A stretch of 64,000 nt of DNA from Cristatella mucedo (Eukaryota > Bryozoa > Phylactolaemata > Cristatellidae). The notes under the pieces were generated by a model. That model ran no database searches, had not been told where the DNA came from, and was given only the letters and a program-made list of their open reading frames with translations. The stretch covers positions 4,242,501-4,306,500 of the forward strand of contig WPIO01000008.1 of the NCBI GenBank assembly GCA_009760855.2, given 5' to 3'. Both the position numbers and the translations under genes were made by a program. Position 1 is the stretch's first letter, and every line of letters begins with the position of its first letter. Positions 1 through 12,236 of the stretch are shown in pieces.

Positions 1-240
1 TTCACTAGAAGGCAGCGGTAGATTCAATGAAATAGTACGATATCTAGAGAAGACAGAGCTGCGACGACGAGCTTTGGTCGAGGCGAGGTCGTAGGTCACG
101 CGCCGAATGCACTATATCCGCGCGTCAATGTACGAACAGTGCGATGCAGCGAGTTCGCGATCTTGGTGTACGCTGCCGTCCCCCCCCCCCCGAGCGGGGC
201 GCTCCACGAGTGACGTCGACGCGAGACCATTCAAATTGAT

Positions 241-309
241 GCTCATAGCCCAGTGGTAAGGCTCATGCACGTCACGACCCAGGTCGTCTGTTCGATTCCT
301 GCGGCGAGC
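241..309 (+). repeat. tRNA-like sequence (tRNA pseudogene or SINE head)
   Basis: Contains an A-box-like TAGCCCAGTGG and a B-box-like GTTCGATTCC at normal spacing (about 40 nt), GCTC/GAGC ends that could pair and a GCC/GGC D-stem. The anticodon and T stems do not fold properly, so it is not a working tRNA. A tRNA-derived SINE or decayed tRNA is likeliest. Confidence 0.45.
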
Positions 310-1559
310 GCAATGTTTTATCGCTCGCTGCTGCGTCGGTGGGAGACAGTCGTCAAGGGCTCTTCTGCCGCTGTGCAAGTGAAGCTGTCAAATCAGCTAA
401 ACTCTACTGTTGCTATCGTTCACTCGTGAACTCTCGCTTAATAATTTAGCCGTGCGCGAGACACTGCCGTATGGCTACGGATCTCCGTCACCTCGTGTGG
501 CGTGCAGACTGATGCACGGACAGCTTCTCACTCAGCGGCAACCAGGGGCTTGCGAACATGGGTCAAACCTCGATCTGACGAATGTTTTAATCACCCCTTG
601 GTGTGAAGACGACTAAGGCTAAATTGGTTAGGAATGTGCTATGACAGCACAAATACCTAACATCATTATTTCGTGTCCAAGCTTGTAACTGCATACTGCT
701 CTGAGGAGTTAGCATTCTTTAAAACGGGGCAGTCACTTCGCTGCAGGACGCTGACCAGCTACTGTGCTATTTATTGCAGTCATTATTTTTGCATTTTGAC
801 TTTCTGTGGAAATAGTTGTCGCAGCAAAAACTGATGGACCCGACCGAACATAAACGTAAGAAAACACCAAGCATCTTCGCTCGAGCAAAAGTTCTCGTTG
901 ACTTTCAAACCCTCAGCTGCGAACGATTAACACGCGACTCATTCTCTCGCCGCCAGAGGCTCGCGTTTCTGTCACGTGACTCGCGTTGCTGCCACAGAGG
1001 CTCTCGTTTCTGTCAGGTCTGGGTCTCTCCCCGATTACTCACAGAACCCGTGCTTGCCGAGTCGAAGGCATCAGTCTTGATATCCCCATCGCAACCGACT
1101 CTAAAATTGGTCCTGAGTAGTTGTTAAAAGGAGCCGACGTTGTGAATGCCATCAGCAATGAAACGAGCAAAACGCTAGAGTTATGTACTGTGGACTAGTT
1201 GATATCCTGCTGAAAACCAATTCAATTAAACCAATACGTGGTTTATGATATCATCTCTGTTTGACGTTCAAAATGTCCAGTCCTTTTTCACGACGAGGCT
1301 TTCAAAGATTTCTCATTTGGATTGCTCACAGCACTCCCCGTTTCTATAATAATAATAATGATAATAATAATAGGTTGTTTGTCTAGCACGCTAAAAGAAT
1401 TAAAATCTTAATTCAGACTCGAGGGTTAGCAGCCTGCATTGTATCGTTTTTAGACAAGCCTCGCAAAAGCATACAAGCGTTAAGTTAGGTCAGTGCAAAT
1501 ACACTTAAGAGGGCACCCAGGCTGCTAGAATTCCTAGTTATTAAAATACACCGATCAAT
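310..1559. other. no gene recognised
   Basis: Only short ORFs without family signature. An (AAT)n run lies at 1349-1372, possibly the tail of a degraded family B LINE. Confidence 0.5.
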
Positions 1560-1945
1560 CACGCGTACTGTTCCATTCCTCCGCTTGCAAACCCTTGGCG
1601 ACAGAAAAAGTTTCTCCACAGCACCTAGACTTTGGAACTCACTTTTAAAGTTCTTACACAGCGACGTCAGCTGTCCTGCTGCCGACTGTGGTTTATCTTT
1701 TCCAGCCGTCCCGCAGCTGCAACTTCCATGCATCGCACTTTGCACCGCAAATCTTCCGCCGCCGACTCAGCTCTGCTTCTCACTTTCTCTTTGTTGCTTG
1801 AGAGGAAGTCTCTGTTGGCTACCGAATGCATAACGAAAGCCACTTGAGCTCTGATTTTTCCTGTAGAAAACACTCATACGCAACAACCACATAGTCTTTG
1901 TGGCTTTGTAGAGTTATTGACGGAGACACATTACACCTACAATAA
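1560..1945 (+). mobile_element. LINE family A, 3' fragment
   Basis: Carries the family A 3' coding block (VPFLRLQTLGDRK.FSTAPRLWNSL and following) with frameshifts, then the 3' end GACGGAGACACATTACAC. Heavily 5'-truncated non-LTR retrotransposon copy. Confidence 0.8.
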
Positions 1946-2029
1946 GTACGAAAAAGCCATGCAAGAAACAAACCAGACTCGTTCACTAGGGTGCAGAGAA
2001 GGCTTAGCGGAGCCACTGCGTCTTTAGCT

Positions 2030-3160
2030 GAGTCCGTCCTCGGTCACTTACTGTTCTCAATTTATACTTAACCTATGGGAAAATGATTATGGCCCATGGA
2101 ATAGGATATCACTTTTAAGCTGAAGATACTCATATGTATTTTTCATTCAAACCATCGGAAGCTGCTGCTGCAACTGATAAACTGAATGCTTTCCTTGCCG
2201 ACATTCGATCCTGGATGTCGGAAAATTTCTTGAAACTAAATGACGATAAAACCAAACTTCTGCATAAAGGACAACCTAAGCTTGTGGCTGGATTCAAATG
2301 CTTTGCTCTTTTATTAGGTGATGCTGTTGAGTGACCATCACCAAGTGCTCAAAATTATGGTGTCATTTTAGACAGCTGCCTCAATTTTTTAAAGCTTTAT
2401 TCAGAAGACTCTTCTGTTAGCCATCATATCCGAGCCCTATCTAAGATTAGGAGCTGTCTTCCACAGCGGCTTCGAAAAATTGTAACTAGCTCCTTAGTTC
2501 TTTCTCGGCTTGATTATTGTAATTCCATTTTGGCTGGGCTAACAAAGAAAGCAACTAGGCCACTGCAGCTGACTATGAATATGGCTGCAAGGCTAGTCTT
2601 TAAGTCCCATAGGTTTGGCAACGTGTCTCCTTTGCTAAAAGAGCTAGGATAGATGCCGGTTTAACAACGGATACAGAGCAAAGTTCTTGCGCTGACCCAC
2701 AAGGCCCGCCACGGCTTGGCTCCTTCGTACCTAGCTGAACTGCTGCACCAGTTTCAGCCTCTTCGTGCCCTAAGGTTCTGTATGGACAATAAATTAGCTG
2801 TCCCATTCCTCAGATTAAAGACCATTGGCGACAGAATCTTTAGCTCTGCAGGTCCTAGACACTGTAGAACTCGCTCCACAATTCTTATGCAACGACAACT
2901 ACTCTCCTGCTGCCGACTATGGCTTATCCTTTTCAGCGGTCCTAAGCTGCTACTTCCATGCCACTCACTAACTCAACTGCTCTCCTGACTCTGCTATGCT
3001 TCCCACTTTCTCTTTGTTGCGTGAGATATAGTCTGTTGGCTACCGTATTCGTACCGAAAGCCGCTTAGGCTGTGAGTGTGCTATGCAAAACTCTTCTGCG
3101 TAACACCCACATAGCCTTTTTGGCTTTGTGAAATTACAGGCGGAGATACACTACATTAAA
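2030..3160 (+). mobile_element. LINE family A, 5'-truncated copy with end of RT domain
   Basis: Starts inside the reverse transcriptase: a damaged GPLLFSIYT and an F(Y)ADDT catalytic block near 2050-2140, then MSENFLKLNDDKT, ALSKIRSCLPQRL, AARLVFKSHRFGN and SYLAELLHQFQPLRAL. Several stops and frameshifts. The RT type resembles CR1/L2-group non-LTR elements. Tail TACATTAAATTACATAG. Confidence 0.88.
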
Positions 3161-3229
3161 TTACATAGATCTTATCTTATCATATGCATAAGCACACAAT
3201 GTAATCAAATTGTATGGCACCATACAGGC

Positions 3230-3470
3230 GAGCATGCAAGTCCAAATTGGCATATAATCCTGCTCAATATGTAAATATATATAGTCTTGATCAATCTCTT
3301 TATAATACCGCTCAATTTTTAATATATATATATATATTTAATACAATCTATATACTAATATATAATAAATAAATAAATATATAAATACATATTTATAATA
3401 CCACGATAAATATAATATTATATATATAATAATTAATACATAATACTGCTCAATATTTTTATAATCTTCC
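3230..3470. repeat. AT-rich low-complexity tract
   Basis: TATATA and AATAAATA runs, almost pure A/T between 3300 and 3440. Confidence 0.8.
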
Positions 3471-4620
3471 ATAATTCCCTTTGAAAATTGATGACCTTTG
3501 TAGAATCGCACAAGCAGTCACTGACTGCTTGAGAGACTCTGGAGTACTCTGTCCTAGAAGCTCGAGCAACGTCTTTCGGTCCGTGCTCATTTTCAAATGC
3601 CTTGTGCCAGTGCTGTGCACTTCATACGAGACAGGATTCTCTTTCGTGGGCCGTTCAGCCTCGACAAAGTAATGGCGCGCTCTAATTGGACGGACTTTGG
3701 AGTGCTTTACCGGAAGCTCAAACATCCTCCGCCGCTCGCTCGCTGCAATGTCGTCAAGCAAACGCGTCAGAATATATGTGAGGCAGGATTCTCTTTCGGC
3801 AGTCATTCAGCCTTGATGAAGTGGTGATACGTTTCAACAGCATTGGATGACGAAATCTCACGGGAACGAGCAAAGGTGAATGCCTGCGATGAGTAGCCTA
3901 TAAAGAAAAGCCCACGATTCAAAGATGAATGTTTTTAAAAATAAATAATCGAGTGCCTATAGCAGTTAAAGCACTTCTACATATACCTAACTTGTTCATG
4001 TTTTGCATTATTTGTGTATGCAAACAGCTAGAGCCTATTTCCTATTGAGTAGAAGAAACACTACGCACTAGGTCACTATCACAAAAGTACCTCTGCACAC
4101 TAGACATACGCTTGTGCACGTGTGGCTGACGTGAAAATAACCAAGGCAACGCACAATATTGCGACCGATTTTTAAGCAAAATGCAAGATTATACTTTATC
4201 ATACGGTTTTTCAATGATTTCCAGAATAGAAAGGTGAAAATAACTCATGTCGCCAACAGCTGACTGCCAGTTTTTAATACCATTCCCCCCCCCCCGTTTC
4301 TTACTGCATTCGGGGCATACTTTGCAGGATACTAACAGGTGAGCAGGAGTAGTTAGCAAGGGAACAAAACTGCGTGGGTGGTAAAATTAATTTCGGGCTC
4401 GATACCTGCCAAACTCGGGCACAGAGGCAGTAATATTCTGGACCCAAATATCGAGAGTGTAGACATTTCTCCTGTTATTATACCGATACCATTTCCGAAC
4501 AGCGTAGGTTGAAAGGTTGTGCGGCGTGATAATGTAACATTGTCAGCCTTAATTATTTAAAACATCATCCGGTGTTTGCTCAGATTGCTGCTTCGCTCGG
4601 TGGCTTACGACAAGACAATA
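3471..4620. other. no gene recognised
   Basis: One minus-strand ORF of 115 codons (3459-3806) with no domain signature or splice context; a poly-C run near 4288. I treat the interval as non-coding. Confidence 0.5.
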
Positions 4621-4629
4621 GCTGTGGTA

Positions 4630-6065
4630 ATACCAATAATAATAATGCACTTGATAACGCGCCCTCAAAGAGCTCAATCTCTTTAATAATAATAATTCAC
4701 TTGATAAAGCGCCCTCAGAGAACTTAATCTCTCTCTAAGCGCTTTACATTTGCTGTAAAGTGAAATGCAATTGAATGGTAAGTAAAATCATGCTTGAAAA
4801 ACAAACGAAATGAATAATATGGTTAGGGGTGACATGCACAGGGTCAGCATGAAAATGTGGTTAGTGGCAGCATGCACAGTGTCAGCACGCATAAGCACAT
4901 CAAGGACGAATCACAGGGACATTTATAAGCAGGGATCTTTATAAGCAGGGATATTTATAAGCAGGATCTTTATAAGCACTGTACATTTGCTGCAAAGGAA
5001 ACATGACCGAATGGTGAGTGGTATCATGCTTGATAAACAACATGAATAACATGGTTAGGGGTGACATGCACAGGGTCAGCATGGAACATTGTCAGCACTC
5101 ATAAGCACATAAAAGACGAATCATAGGGACCCACTAAATGCTGTGATAATTAGATGCGTTTTCAAGTTCTTTTTAAATGTCGTCAAGTCAGGGGATGTCG
5201 TGACGGAATTCGGGATTGAGTTTCACGCTTTGGGAGCATACGAACTAAAGGTACGGTCTCAAAAGTGTTTGAGGTGTGTACGAGGTATAGGTGAGCAGTT
5301 AGATTCCGAAAAGCGGGTGGTACGACGCTTAGCCTGGTGGGGAGTAGATCTAATAAGCAGGTTGGAGCCGAATGATGACGGTACCTAAAAGTAAGCGACA
5401 AAACCGTTAAGTCGATCCGTTGCTTGACTGTTAGCCAGTGCAGGTCAGCGAGAAGTGATGTGATGCGGCAACTCCGACACTCACAACAGATAAGCCTAGC
5501 TGCAGATGTTTTGCACAAGATGTGAGCACCTGATTGCAATAACGGTAGGCCATCGAGCAGTCGGTTACAGAAATCAAGAAGGGATGTCAAAAATGCATGG
5601 ACCAACTGAGATGTAGTATCCTTATCTAAATAAGCCCGAATTTTAACAATGCTATGTAGCTGAAAGCAGGCAGACTTGATCGTGAAGCAGATATGGTCTT
5701 CTAGCTAAAGGTCACTTTGGAACATAGCACCTAGATTTCGTGCAGATTCAACAGGAGACATGCTGGCAGAGCCGATTTCAACCGTTGGCCTTTTCAATTT
5801 CTGAATCACACTTGGTTTTCCCATAACTAGTAAGTCTGTTTTATCATCATTCAATTTAAGAAAATTTGCGGCCATCTATGTACGGATGTCATCAATACAT
5901 GCAGCAAGGGAGTTGAGAGAATTCGACGTGCTGGAGGGCTGGGAGAGATCAAAGCAAAGGTACAATTGAGTGTCATCCACATAGAAGTGAAAGCCTAGAT
6001 TGTGCTTGGTAATCACATCGGCAAGAGGGAGAGTATACACCATGAAAAGAACCGGACCAAGCACA
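4630..6065 (-). mobile_element. LINE family B copy with stacked 3' ends
   Basis: Minus-strand RT fragments: GPVLFMVYTLPLADVI and YVDDTQLYLCFD (5876-6064), then SLLDFCNRLLDGLP and LLADLHWLTVKQRIDL (5183-5605). The 3' side is repeated: hairpin-bearing 3' ends at about 4640-4683 and 4684-4925, a short four-copy TTTATAAGCAGGG tandem at 4924-4976, then the main body. This indicates nested insertion or local duplication. Confidence 0.87.
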
Positions 6066-6069
6066 AATA

Positions 6070-6470
6070 TTTGCTTGCAGAGCCGATTTTGAGCGTTAGG
6101 TTATCCAATTTTTGAATCACACTTTGTTTGCCAATAACTAGTGATTGATTGTATTCTTATTAAATTAAAGAAAGTTTGCTGCCATCCGCATGCAGATTTC
6201 ATCAATGCATGCAGCAATCCAATTGAGATAATTCGATATGCTTGAGGGCTCTGAGGGATCGAAGCAAATGTACAACTGAGTGTCATCCGCATAGAAGTGA
6301 AAGATTAGGTTGTGCCTGACGCGTGAATCGGCAAGAAGGAGAGGATAAACCGTGAAAAGAACGGGACCGAGCACAGATTCCTATGGTACCCCATACTTCA
6401 GCGATTCCACGGGTGATCTTTATAGATTAATATCCATATTCTGGAGTTACACTGAGACAAGATGTCTGCC
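6070..6470 (-). mobile_element. second LINE family B RT fragment
   Basis: Repeats the RT block already present at 5876-6064: GPVLFTVYPLLLAD and FYADDTQLYICFDPSEPSS. It ends abruptly next to the other copy, so two copies lie head to tail or one is a segmental duplicate. Confidence 0.8.
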
Positions 6471-7559
6471 TCAGCTTGAGCAGGCTATTAACGCTATTTA
6501 AAAAAATACGATTGCGGTTTTGCCTCAACGCCCCACTAAAGTCTATGTTTAGCATCCAGGTATGGCTAAATTCTATCGTCCTCCTTCGTCAAAAACTCCA
6601 GGATTAATCTAGTATATTCATAAATCCATACAATTAATACACTTTAATAATTAATGCAATTTCGATGAACGTGTCGCGGGAAAGTTACATTTTCTGCATT
6701 CAAGTCTAAATGTCACTTTGTATGGCTATATAATTCTCTCAGTCCAAATCTATTATTTATTAACCATGGTTTAAACGTTTCTACTGTTGTGTGAATTATT
6801 CAGTGGCATCCGTAATATCTCAACAATAACGGATTCAAAGTCTGCGATGCATCCATGTTGCTCAGCTACACTCACTACTTCTCCTTGGCGAACAATGGCG
6901 CCTGTCCACTGCTTATGCAATGGTGTCGCTGCGGACAAACTGCCTCTGCTGCATCAAAACGTCTCAGCTTCATCCAAAAATCTTTACAGAGGCGAAAACA
7001 TCCTCGGCGCTCCGAAAATAACATTGCAGCCTAAATGCCGTAGCAGCATTCACATTCTCTTCACTAAGATCGAGCGTCTCCACAGCATACGAAAGTTATG
7101 CGACATAAGCTTCTCAGCCAGCAACCGGCCAGTAGCGACGATATTTTTAGGAAAGGGAAAACTGTTGACCTTAGGCATGTCCCAATGTCACCGGAAGTAG
7201 AATTGGGGCACAGTATTTTCTTGCCCTGATAACTTAGCAATCGGAGAGTGCTGCTTTCTCCCGAATGCGTCGAATTTATTTGAAATAGCTTGAAATAACA
7301 GTGTTTCAATGTCTGAGGTTTTGCACCCAAGTAAGGTTCTGTTGCCTAAGACGGCTGTAATATCATAGGAACAGCTAAGGGCCACCGGATAGGCCAAGCT
7401 TGACCTTTGACGTGAGGCCGGACGGCCTCTTAGCCTGAGTAATTGGGTATCGGGAGTTCGTCGGCCGAGTCACGGTGAGATCTAGCGCACGCGCAGAGCA
7501 CCCCGGTGGCTCAGTGTTCACATCTCGAAGGCAGAATAGGTGGCGTTCCTCAATTGTAT
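6471..7559. other. no gene recognised
   Basis: A plus-strand ORF of 137 codons (6787-7200) and overlapping minus ORFs show no recognisable domain. Treated as non-coding. Confidence 0.45.
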
Positions 7560-8395
7560 GATATTTCCCACCTGGACGTTTCCCCCGGACACTTCACCCC
7601 TGCGGGACCCTATGACATTTCTCCCGGACATTTCCCCCTATGTTGATGAATGTATCACTAAGAATACAGATATAAAATGAAGCTCGTGCTCTATTAAAAT
7701 AAAATCAACTCAGTATAATTAGAAGGATGGATGGATTGGAAGGATGGTTTCTAATGGAGTGAGCTGCGGTTGCGGCTGCTGCGGCAGCGGCGAGCTACAC
7801 AGTTTGTTCCCGCGGGAGTTCGGTCCCGCTCGGCACGCGTTCGTACCATCAAAGAGGGCGCGCGCTACGGCGTGCCGCGCTTTCCTGCAAATAAGCACGG
7901 AAGCCTCAGAAGTCTACTAAGTCTAACTCGAGCTCAAGAGATCTAGTTACGCCCTAAAACGCACTAATTAAAGCGCAGAATATGAGCAAGGGTGGATTTA
8001 GGCGGTGAAGGCCCAGCCCGCCCTAAACCCTGAAACCCTAAACACTAAACCCTAAAACCTAACATCCTAAACCCTGAACCCTAAACCCTAAGCCATAAAC
8101 ACTAAACCCTAAACTGTAAACCCTAAATCCTAAAACCCTAAATACTAAACCCTAAACCCTTAACTCTAAAAACCCTAAAACTCTAAATACTAAACCCTAC
8201 AAACCTAAACCCTAAATCATATACCCGGGGGAGAAATGTCCTACCCCAGGGGGAAATGTCCGGGGAAAACGTCCACATGGGGAAATGTCCGTACCCCAAA
8301 TGTTCTACCCCAAGGTGGGGGAAATGTCCCGGCGGGGGGGGGGGGGAATGTCCAGGGGGGAATGTCCGTACCCCACTTATGCGTTGTGGCCCCGG
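7560..8395. mobile_element. unclassified element: inverted short-motif arrays flanking telomere-like repeats
   Basis: Left end has several copies of GGACATTTCCCCC and variants (e.g. 7626-7638). The right end (8225-8390) has at least six copies of the reverse complement GGGGGAAATGTCC, often spaced by TACCCC. Between them lies a 190-bp degenerate CCCTAAA array. This looks like a non-autonomous DNA transposon with multi-copy terminal motifs. I know no family that matches. Confidence 0.5.
8030..8218 (+). repeat. degenerate telomere-like CCCTAAA array
   Basis: About 25 variants of CCCTAAA (also ACTAAA, CCTAAAA, CCCTGAA). The unit is 7 bp rather than the 6-bp CCCTAA common in animals. Interstitial and decayed. 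Confidence 0.8.
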
Positions 8396-8524
8396 CTTAA
8401 TACTTTTCTACACAGAAGACGCCGTTCGTTTGTTCATTACATGCAACAAAAAATCTGTAATAGCGCATATTACTTAGCATTATGCACTTTCCCGAAAAAA
8501 ACTTGTTGATATGCACACTTTTCT

Positions 8525-8830
8525 TTTATAATAATGATAATGCATTTTATAAAGCGCCTTCAGAGAACTCGATCTCTTTCTAGGCGCTTTACAATTGCTG
8601 CAAAGGAGGCACGATCGAACGGTTAGTGGTAGCGTGCCCAATAAACAACAAGAATAACATGGTTAGGGGTGCCGTGCACAGGGTCAGCATGCAAGTGTGG
8701 TCAGTGGCAGCACGCAACAGCGTCAGCACGCATAAGTGCATAAAGAACGAATCACAGGGACCTTAATCACTGAATGCTGTCATACATAGATGCGGGTTTG
8801 TTTTATTTTCTCATGTCTTTGGCTTTCTTT
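8525..8830 (-). mobile_element. LINE family B, 3' fragment
   Basis: 3' end with the AAAGCGCC..GGCGCTTT hairpin (8550-8592) and the conserved GGTTAGGGGTGCCGTGCACAG 3' region. No RT coding left. Confidence 0.75.
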
Positions 8831-10295
8831 GCTTTCTTGATGCCTCGAGCGATTAACGCGATTCTCTTCCTCCCGAAGCAGAAGCTTTTTCTTATACTCG
8901 TCAGCAACGACGATGACTGCAGTGGCGAACTCAACTGCTGCTCGTGCCAGCTAACTTGTCTCGGTTTGGGATAAGCGGGAAAGCTGGCCGATATAAAATT
9001 CGGAAATATCCGCGATGAACTGGGCGTTGAACAACAGGCCTGCATCCGAAATCTGTCAGGCTTCTACAAGAGAGAGGGGCTGGTCGGTTGGTTGCTGACA
9101 ATGAGCATCCGAGGGACCTTTGGCTCCACTAGCTCAAGGCCGTGCCAAAACACTGGCACGATCCACAGCGAGAAGACGAAGGTTGTGGCGAAGGCTCAGC
9201 GAACGCGGGCTTACGGTGGCAAAGAAAGCTCCACCATTGAGCAAGGCCCACAAAAAAGCATGCCTTTAGTGGGCCTGGCAGCACACACTCACAGACGCAC
9301 GCACGCACGCACACACACATGAAACACTGGACGATCGAAGGTTAGAGAGTCGGAGTATCGACAGTGTCAACTGTGACCTCTGTAGGTCAGTAGTGTAGCG
9401 CCACCACCGGCCAAATCATGGGATACGTTGAAAGCGTTTTGCCATTCTATATTATCCGAGTAACACGGATAATCTCCGAGTCCGTGCCAGCCCAAAATGC
9501 TGAAATCGCTACTAATCAGGGAGGGACTACATCCTGCTACGACAAATGCTTCTACCGCCCATGCTGCGGTTATGCTATACAAATTATGCGCTGGGATGTT
9601 TTGGCTTATTTTGGCATAGATTTCATTCATTTGGAACCTCCGGGTAGAATTCAAAACTGCCTACATCTTAGTCGACTAGGCGGTCATAGTTAGGTGGCTT
9701 CGACAAAACTTATGGCCGCGATTGTAGTTATTTGCATCGTCAGTAGTTCCATTGCCCACTGCTCCGTGAGAATTGTATGACAGAATAGTGTTACAATCAT
9801 TTACTCACTTTCCACTGCGCTATTCGCGTAGAGTGGTACTGAGTTATACGCTTAGTTTGTATATGCAGCGTTGGCAAAGCAAGACTCTGAGGTTTGCCAG
9901 CCACAGCGGCCGTAGCTTAGCAGGCTATTGCGCACCAAGTATGCGGATGCAGTGCGAGTTTGGAAGCTCGTCCTTCAAGATTCACTCAGAAGCCCCATAG
10001 GCAGGAGCTTGTGCTTCCTTATCATCTGCTAGTGTACGATTAAAGTTTTTAGTTCTGTCATATACAATAGCTCTCAATAGCTAGGTTACGACTCAAAACA
10101 AATCAATGCCGATAAGTTGCTTGTTAAGTTACAACTCAAAAATCTGAAAATTAGCTATGCACACTAGGAATATCATAGCGTCAAGTGCAATCCAAATTGG
10201 AGCTTCGCTTACCCAATTTGTAGTAGATTTGCAGTGGATTGCCATAGTGTCCAGCGTCTTGGCAGTCTATCTGATTAAGAACTGTTGTGTGCGCC
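8831..10295. other. no gene recognised
   Basis: Short ORFs only; a CA/GCAC microsatellite at 9280-9320. Nothing else seen. Confidence 0.5.
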
Positions 10296-10602
10296 TGTTA
10301 CTTCTAGGCCACTGGTGTGTGCCCGCTCTCGGTGGGTGGTTGGACGGTTGGCTCGGTGCCTCCTTTGATGTGGGCAGGTGTTTGGGCGGTTGACTCGGTA
10401 CGGCCTTTGATGTGGGCATGTGGCCCACCACGGTGGCTCACCACGGATGCACTCCCTTATCTGTGGTGATTTAGCCCCTAGCTCATATATGTACCCGCTG
10501 GGGGAATAAAGATTGAGTCTCGTTCACCGCTCACGTTCGCCCGCTCGTGTCTTCCTGAGACTCCACCAGCGCTGCTGCAGCCGGAGACACAGTAACGTAA
10601 CA
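10296..10602 (+). mobile_element. putative solo LTR
   Basis: 307 bp bounded by TGTTAC and GTAACA inverted ends, with an AATAAA signal near 10504 followed by a T/G-rich stretch and CTCGTGTCTTCCTGAGACTC. Two diverged direct repeats of about 50 bp (CGGTTGGCTCGGTGCC... and its copy) lie inside. No target-site duplication is visible, so the boundaries are tentative. Confidence 0.45.
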
Positions 10603-10999
10603 GAACTCACTAGCGAAATGGCATACAATTTGCAGAGTAAAGAATAAAATGACTGTGGACAAGAGCATTCACTAAAAATTCGAGCTCAGCACAGTAAATT
10701 TAGCGCCGATTTCGCACAATTGGCGTGGATTTAGGTAACTCGTTGCAACCTAAAAAAAAGATATGCTGGGAGGCACACTCCCACTAGGTAGTCAGAAGCT
10801 TTGTGCTAACGGTGCAAAGCCCGTCAGCCTATTGTGACTTCATCTAAAGAGAAGTGAGTGCAGTCCATTTGGAAAGACAGAAGAGGCACGTCCAAGACGC
10901 GAACCCAGATCAAAAGAAAAGTGGTAAAAGAGCTCCCTTCTGGAGAAGCTTCTTGAATGGGGTGCCTTCGATTCGCACTCTTAAAGGGGTCTTCAGGCT

Positions 11000-11870
11000 T
11001 TTAAAATAATAGGTTATAAAAAATAATTATAAGCTTCTTTATATCATTCTAAGTGAGCTAAATCTCTTTTTAGGCACACAATTTCCGGACTTCGATACAG
11101 CCACCTTACAAAAATTACATGAGATACGATGGTCAAGCGTAATTAGAGAGTCGGGCATAATGAATTCTGAGTGGCATTAGCTTTTACCGTAGCTGGTAAG
11201 TTGGTGCTTGCATCAGTCCATTAGAGGAACTGTGTTCTAATGCAAGTGCGAATTTCAGTGTCAGTGCTTTCTGAAAGGGAGTTAAGAAAGTTCGACTTGC
11301 TGGAAGGGCTGGTACGGATAAGAACGCACGTACAGCCGTCTGTCATCTGTAAGACAACTAAAGCCTAGGCTAGGCATAGCGATTAAATCGGCATGAGGGA
11401 GACTATAGATTGCGTAAAGCAGTGAAAAGTGCATCGATCCCCTTCGGCATTCTGTACTTGAGAGGCTGCTTGGATGACTTGTCTCCTATATTTACATCAA
11501 TGCTCTGAAGTCTCCCAGCGAGACCTATACCTATACCACTGCAGCGCGGTGCCAGTGATGTCCGGGCAAGATGGTCTGTCCGCAAAAAGGATTTGGTGTT
11601 CAATAGCATCAAACACTGCCGAGAGATCGAGCCAGGTAGAAAGCAGAAGGAATCATAAGCGTGAAGGCCTGCGAATGCTGTTTTGCACTCGTACCGCCAA
11701 GTGGCTGGCTCGCTGTGACTAGAAGCTCTCCGAAACCACTGACAGGAACTTACTCGCTGGCTGTGAAGTTTCAGCGCGGGAGCCTAAATCGTCGGCCATC
11801 ACTCGTTCTAGTGTCTTTGAGAGGAACGGCAAAAGAGTGAATGGACAGACGTCGCTTACGCCCTCCTCGT
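11000..11870 (-). mobile_element. LINE family B, degraded copy
   Basis: Minus-strand LPFLSKTLERVMADDL (about 11780-11850) is an RT N-terminal block. Lower positions match the same RT region as the copy at 5.9 kb (GAGTTAAGAAAGTTCGACTT etc.). A remnant of the 3' hairpin (GAGCTAAATCTCTTTTTAGGC) is at about 11058-11080. Confidence 0.65.
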
Positions 11871-12236
11871 CTTGCGCTGTTTCCTCCTTAATATGTGACC
11901 TAGAAAAGCTTTTGCAAAGGATGCAGCGACAAGACCTGAGGCTAAGGACATAGCTATGCTGTATCAAATGTACAAATAAAAGGCACTTCTATGCATGCAT
12001 GAGTATAATTGACTCATACGATGAATAGACGATGCATTTGCATCATGATTACATGGATGAAGAACAGTAGGCAAGAAGGTCTAGGAGGAGACTTTTCTTG
12101 TTAGACTGCGAGATAAGCAAGTTCGTGGCGAGATGACTTGTTTCTGGATTGAAATTAAGAAACCAAGATGCAGCAACGAGTGGAGGATGAAGTGCACAGA
12201 GGATTTGAAGGAATGAAACGGTCGTTCTTCCTGTGC

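Noticed and set aside
241-309. Functional tRNA gene
   Set aside because: Anticodon and T stems do not pair.
3459-3806. 115-codon minus-strand ORF
   Set aside because: No domain, no splice or promoter context, low-complexity neighbours; could be chance.
6787-7200. 137-codon plus-strand ORF
   Set aside because: No recognisable family and a non-conserved look; kept as non-coding.
8030-8218. True chromosome end
   Set aside because: The array is degenerate, only 190 bp and flanked by ordinary repeats on both sides; interstitial.
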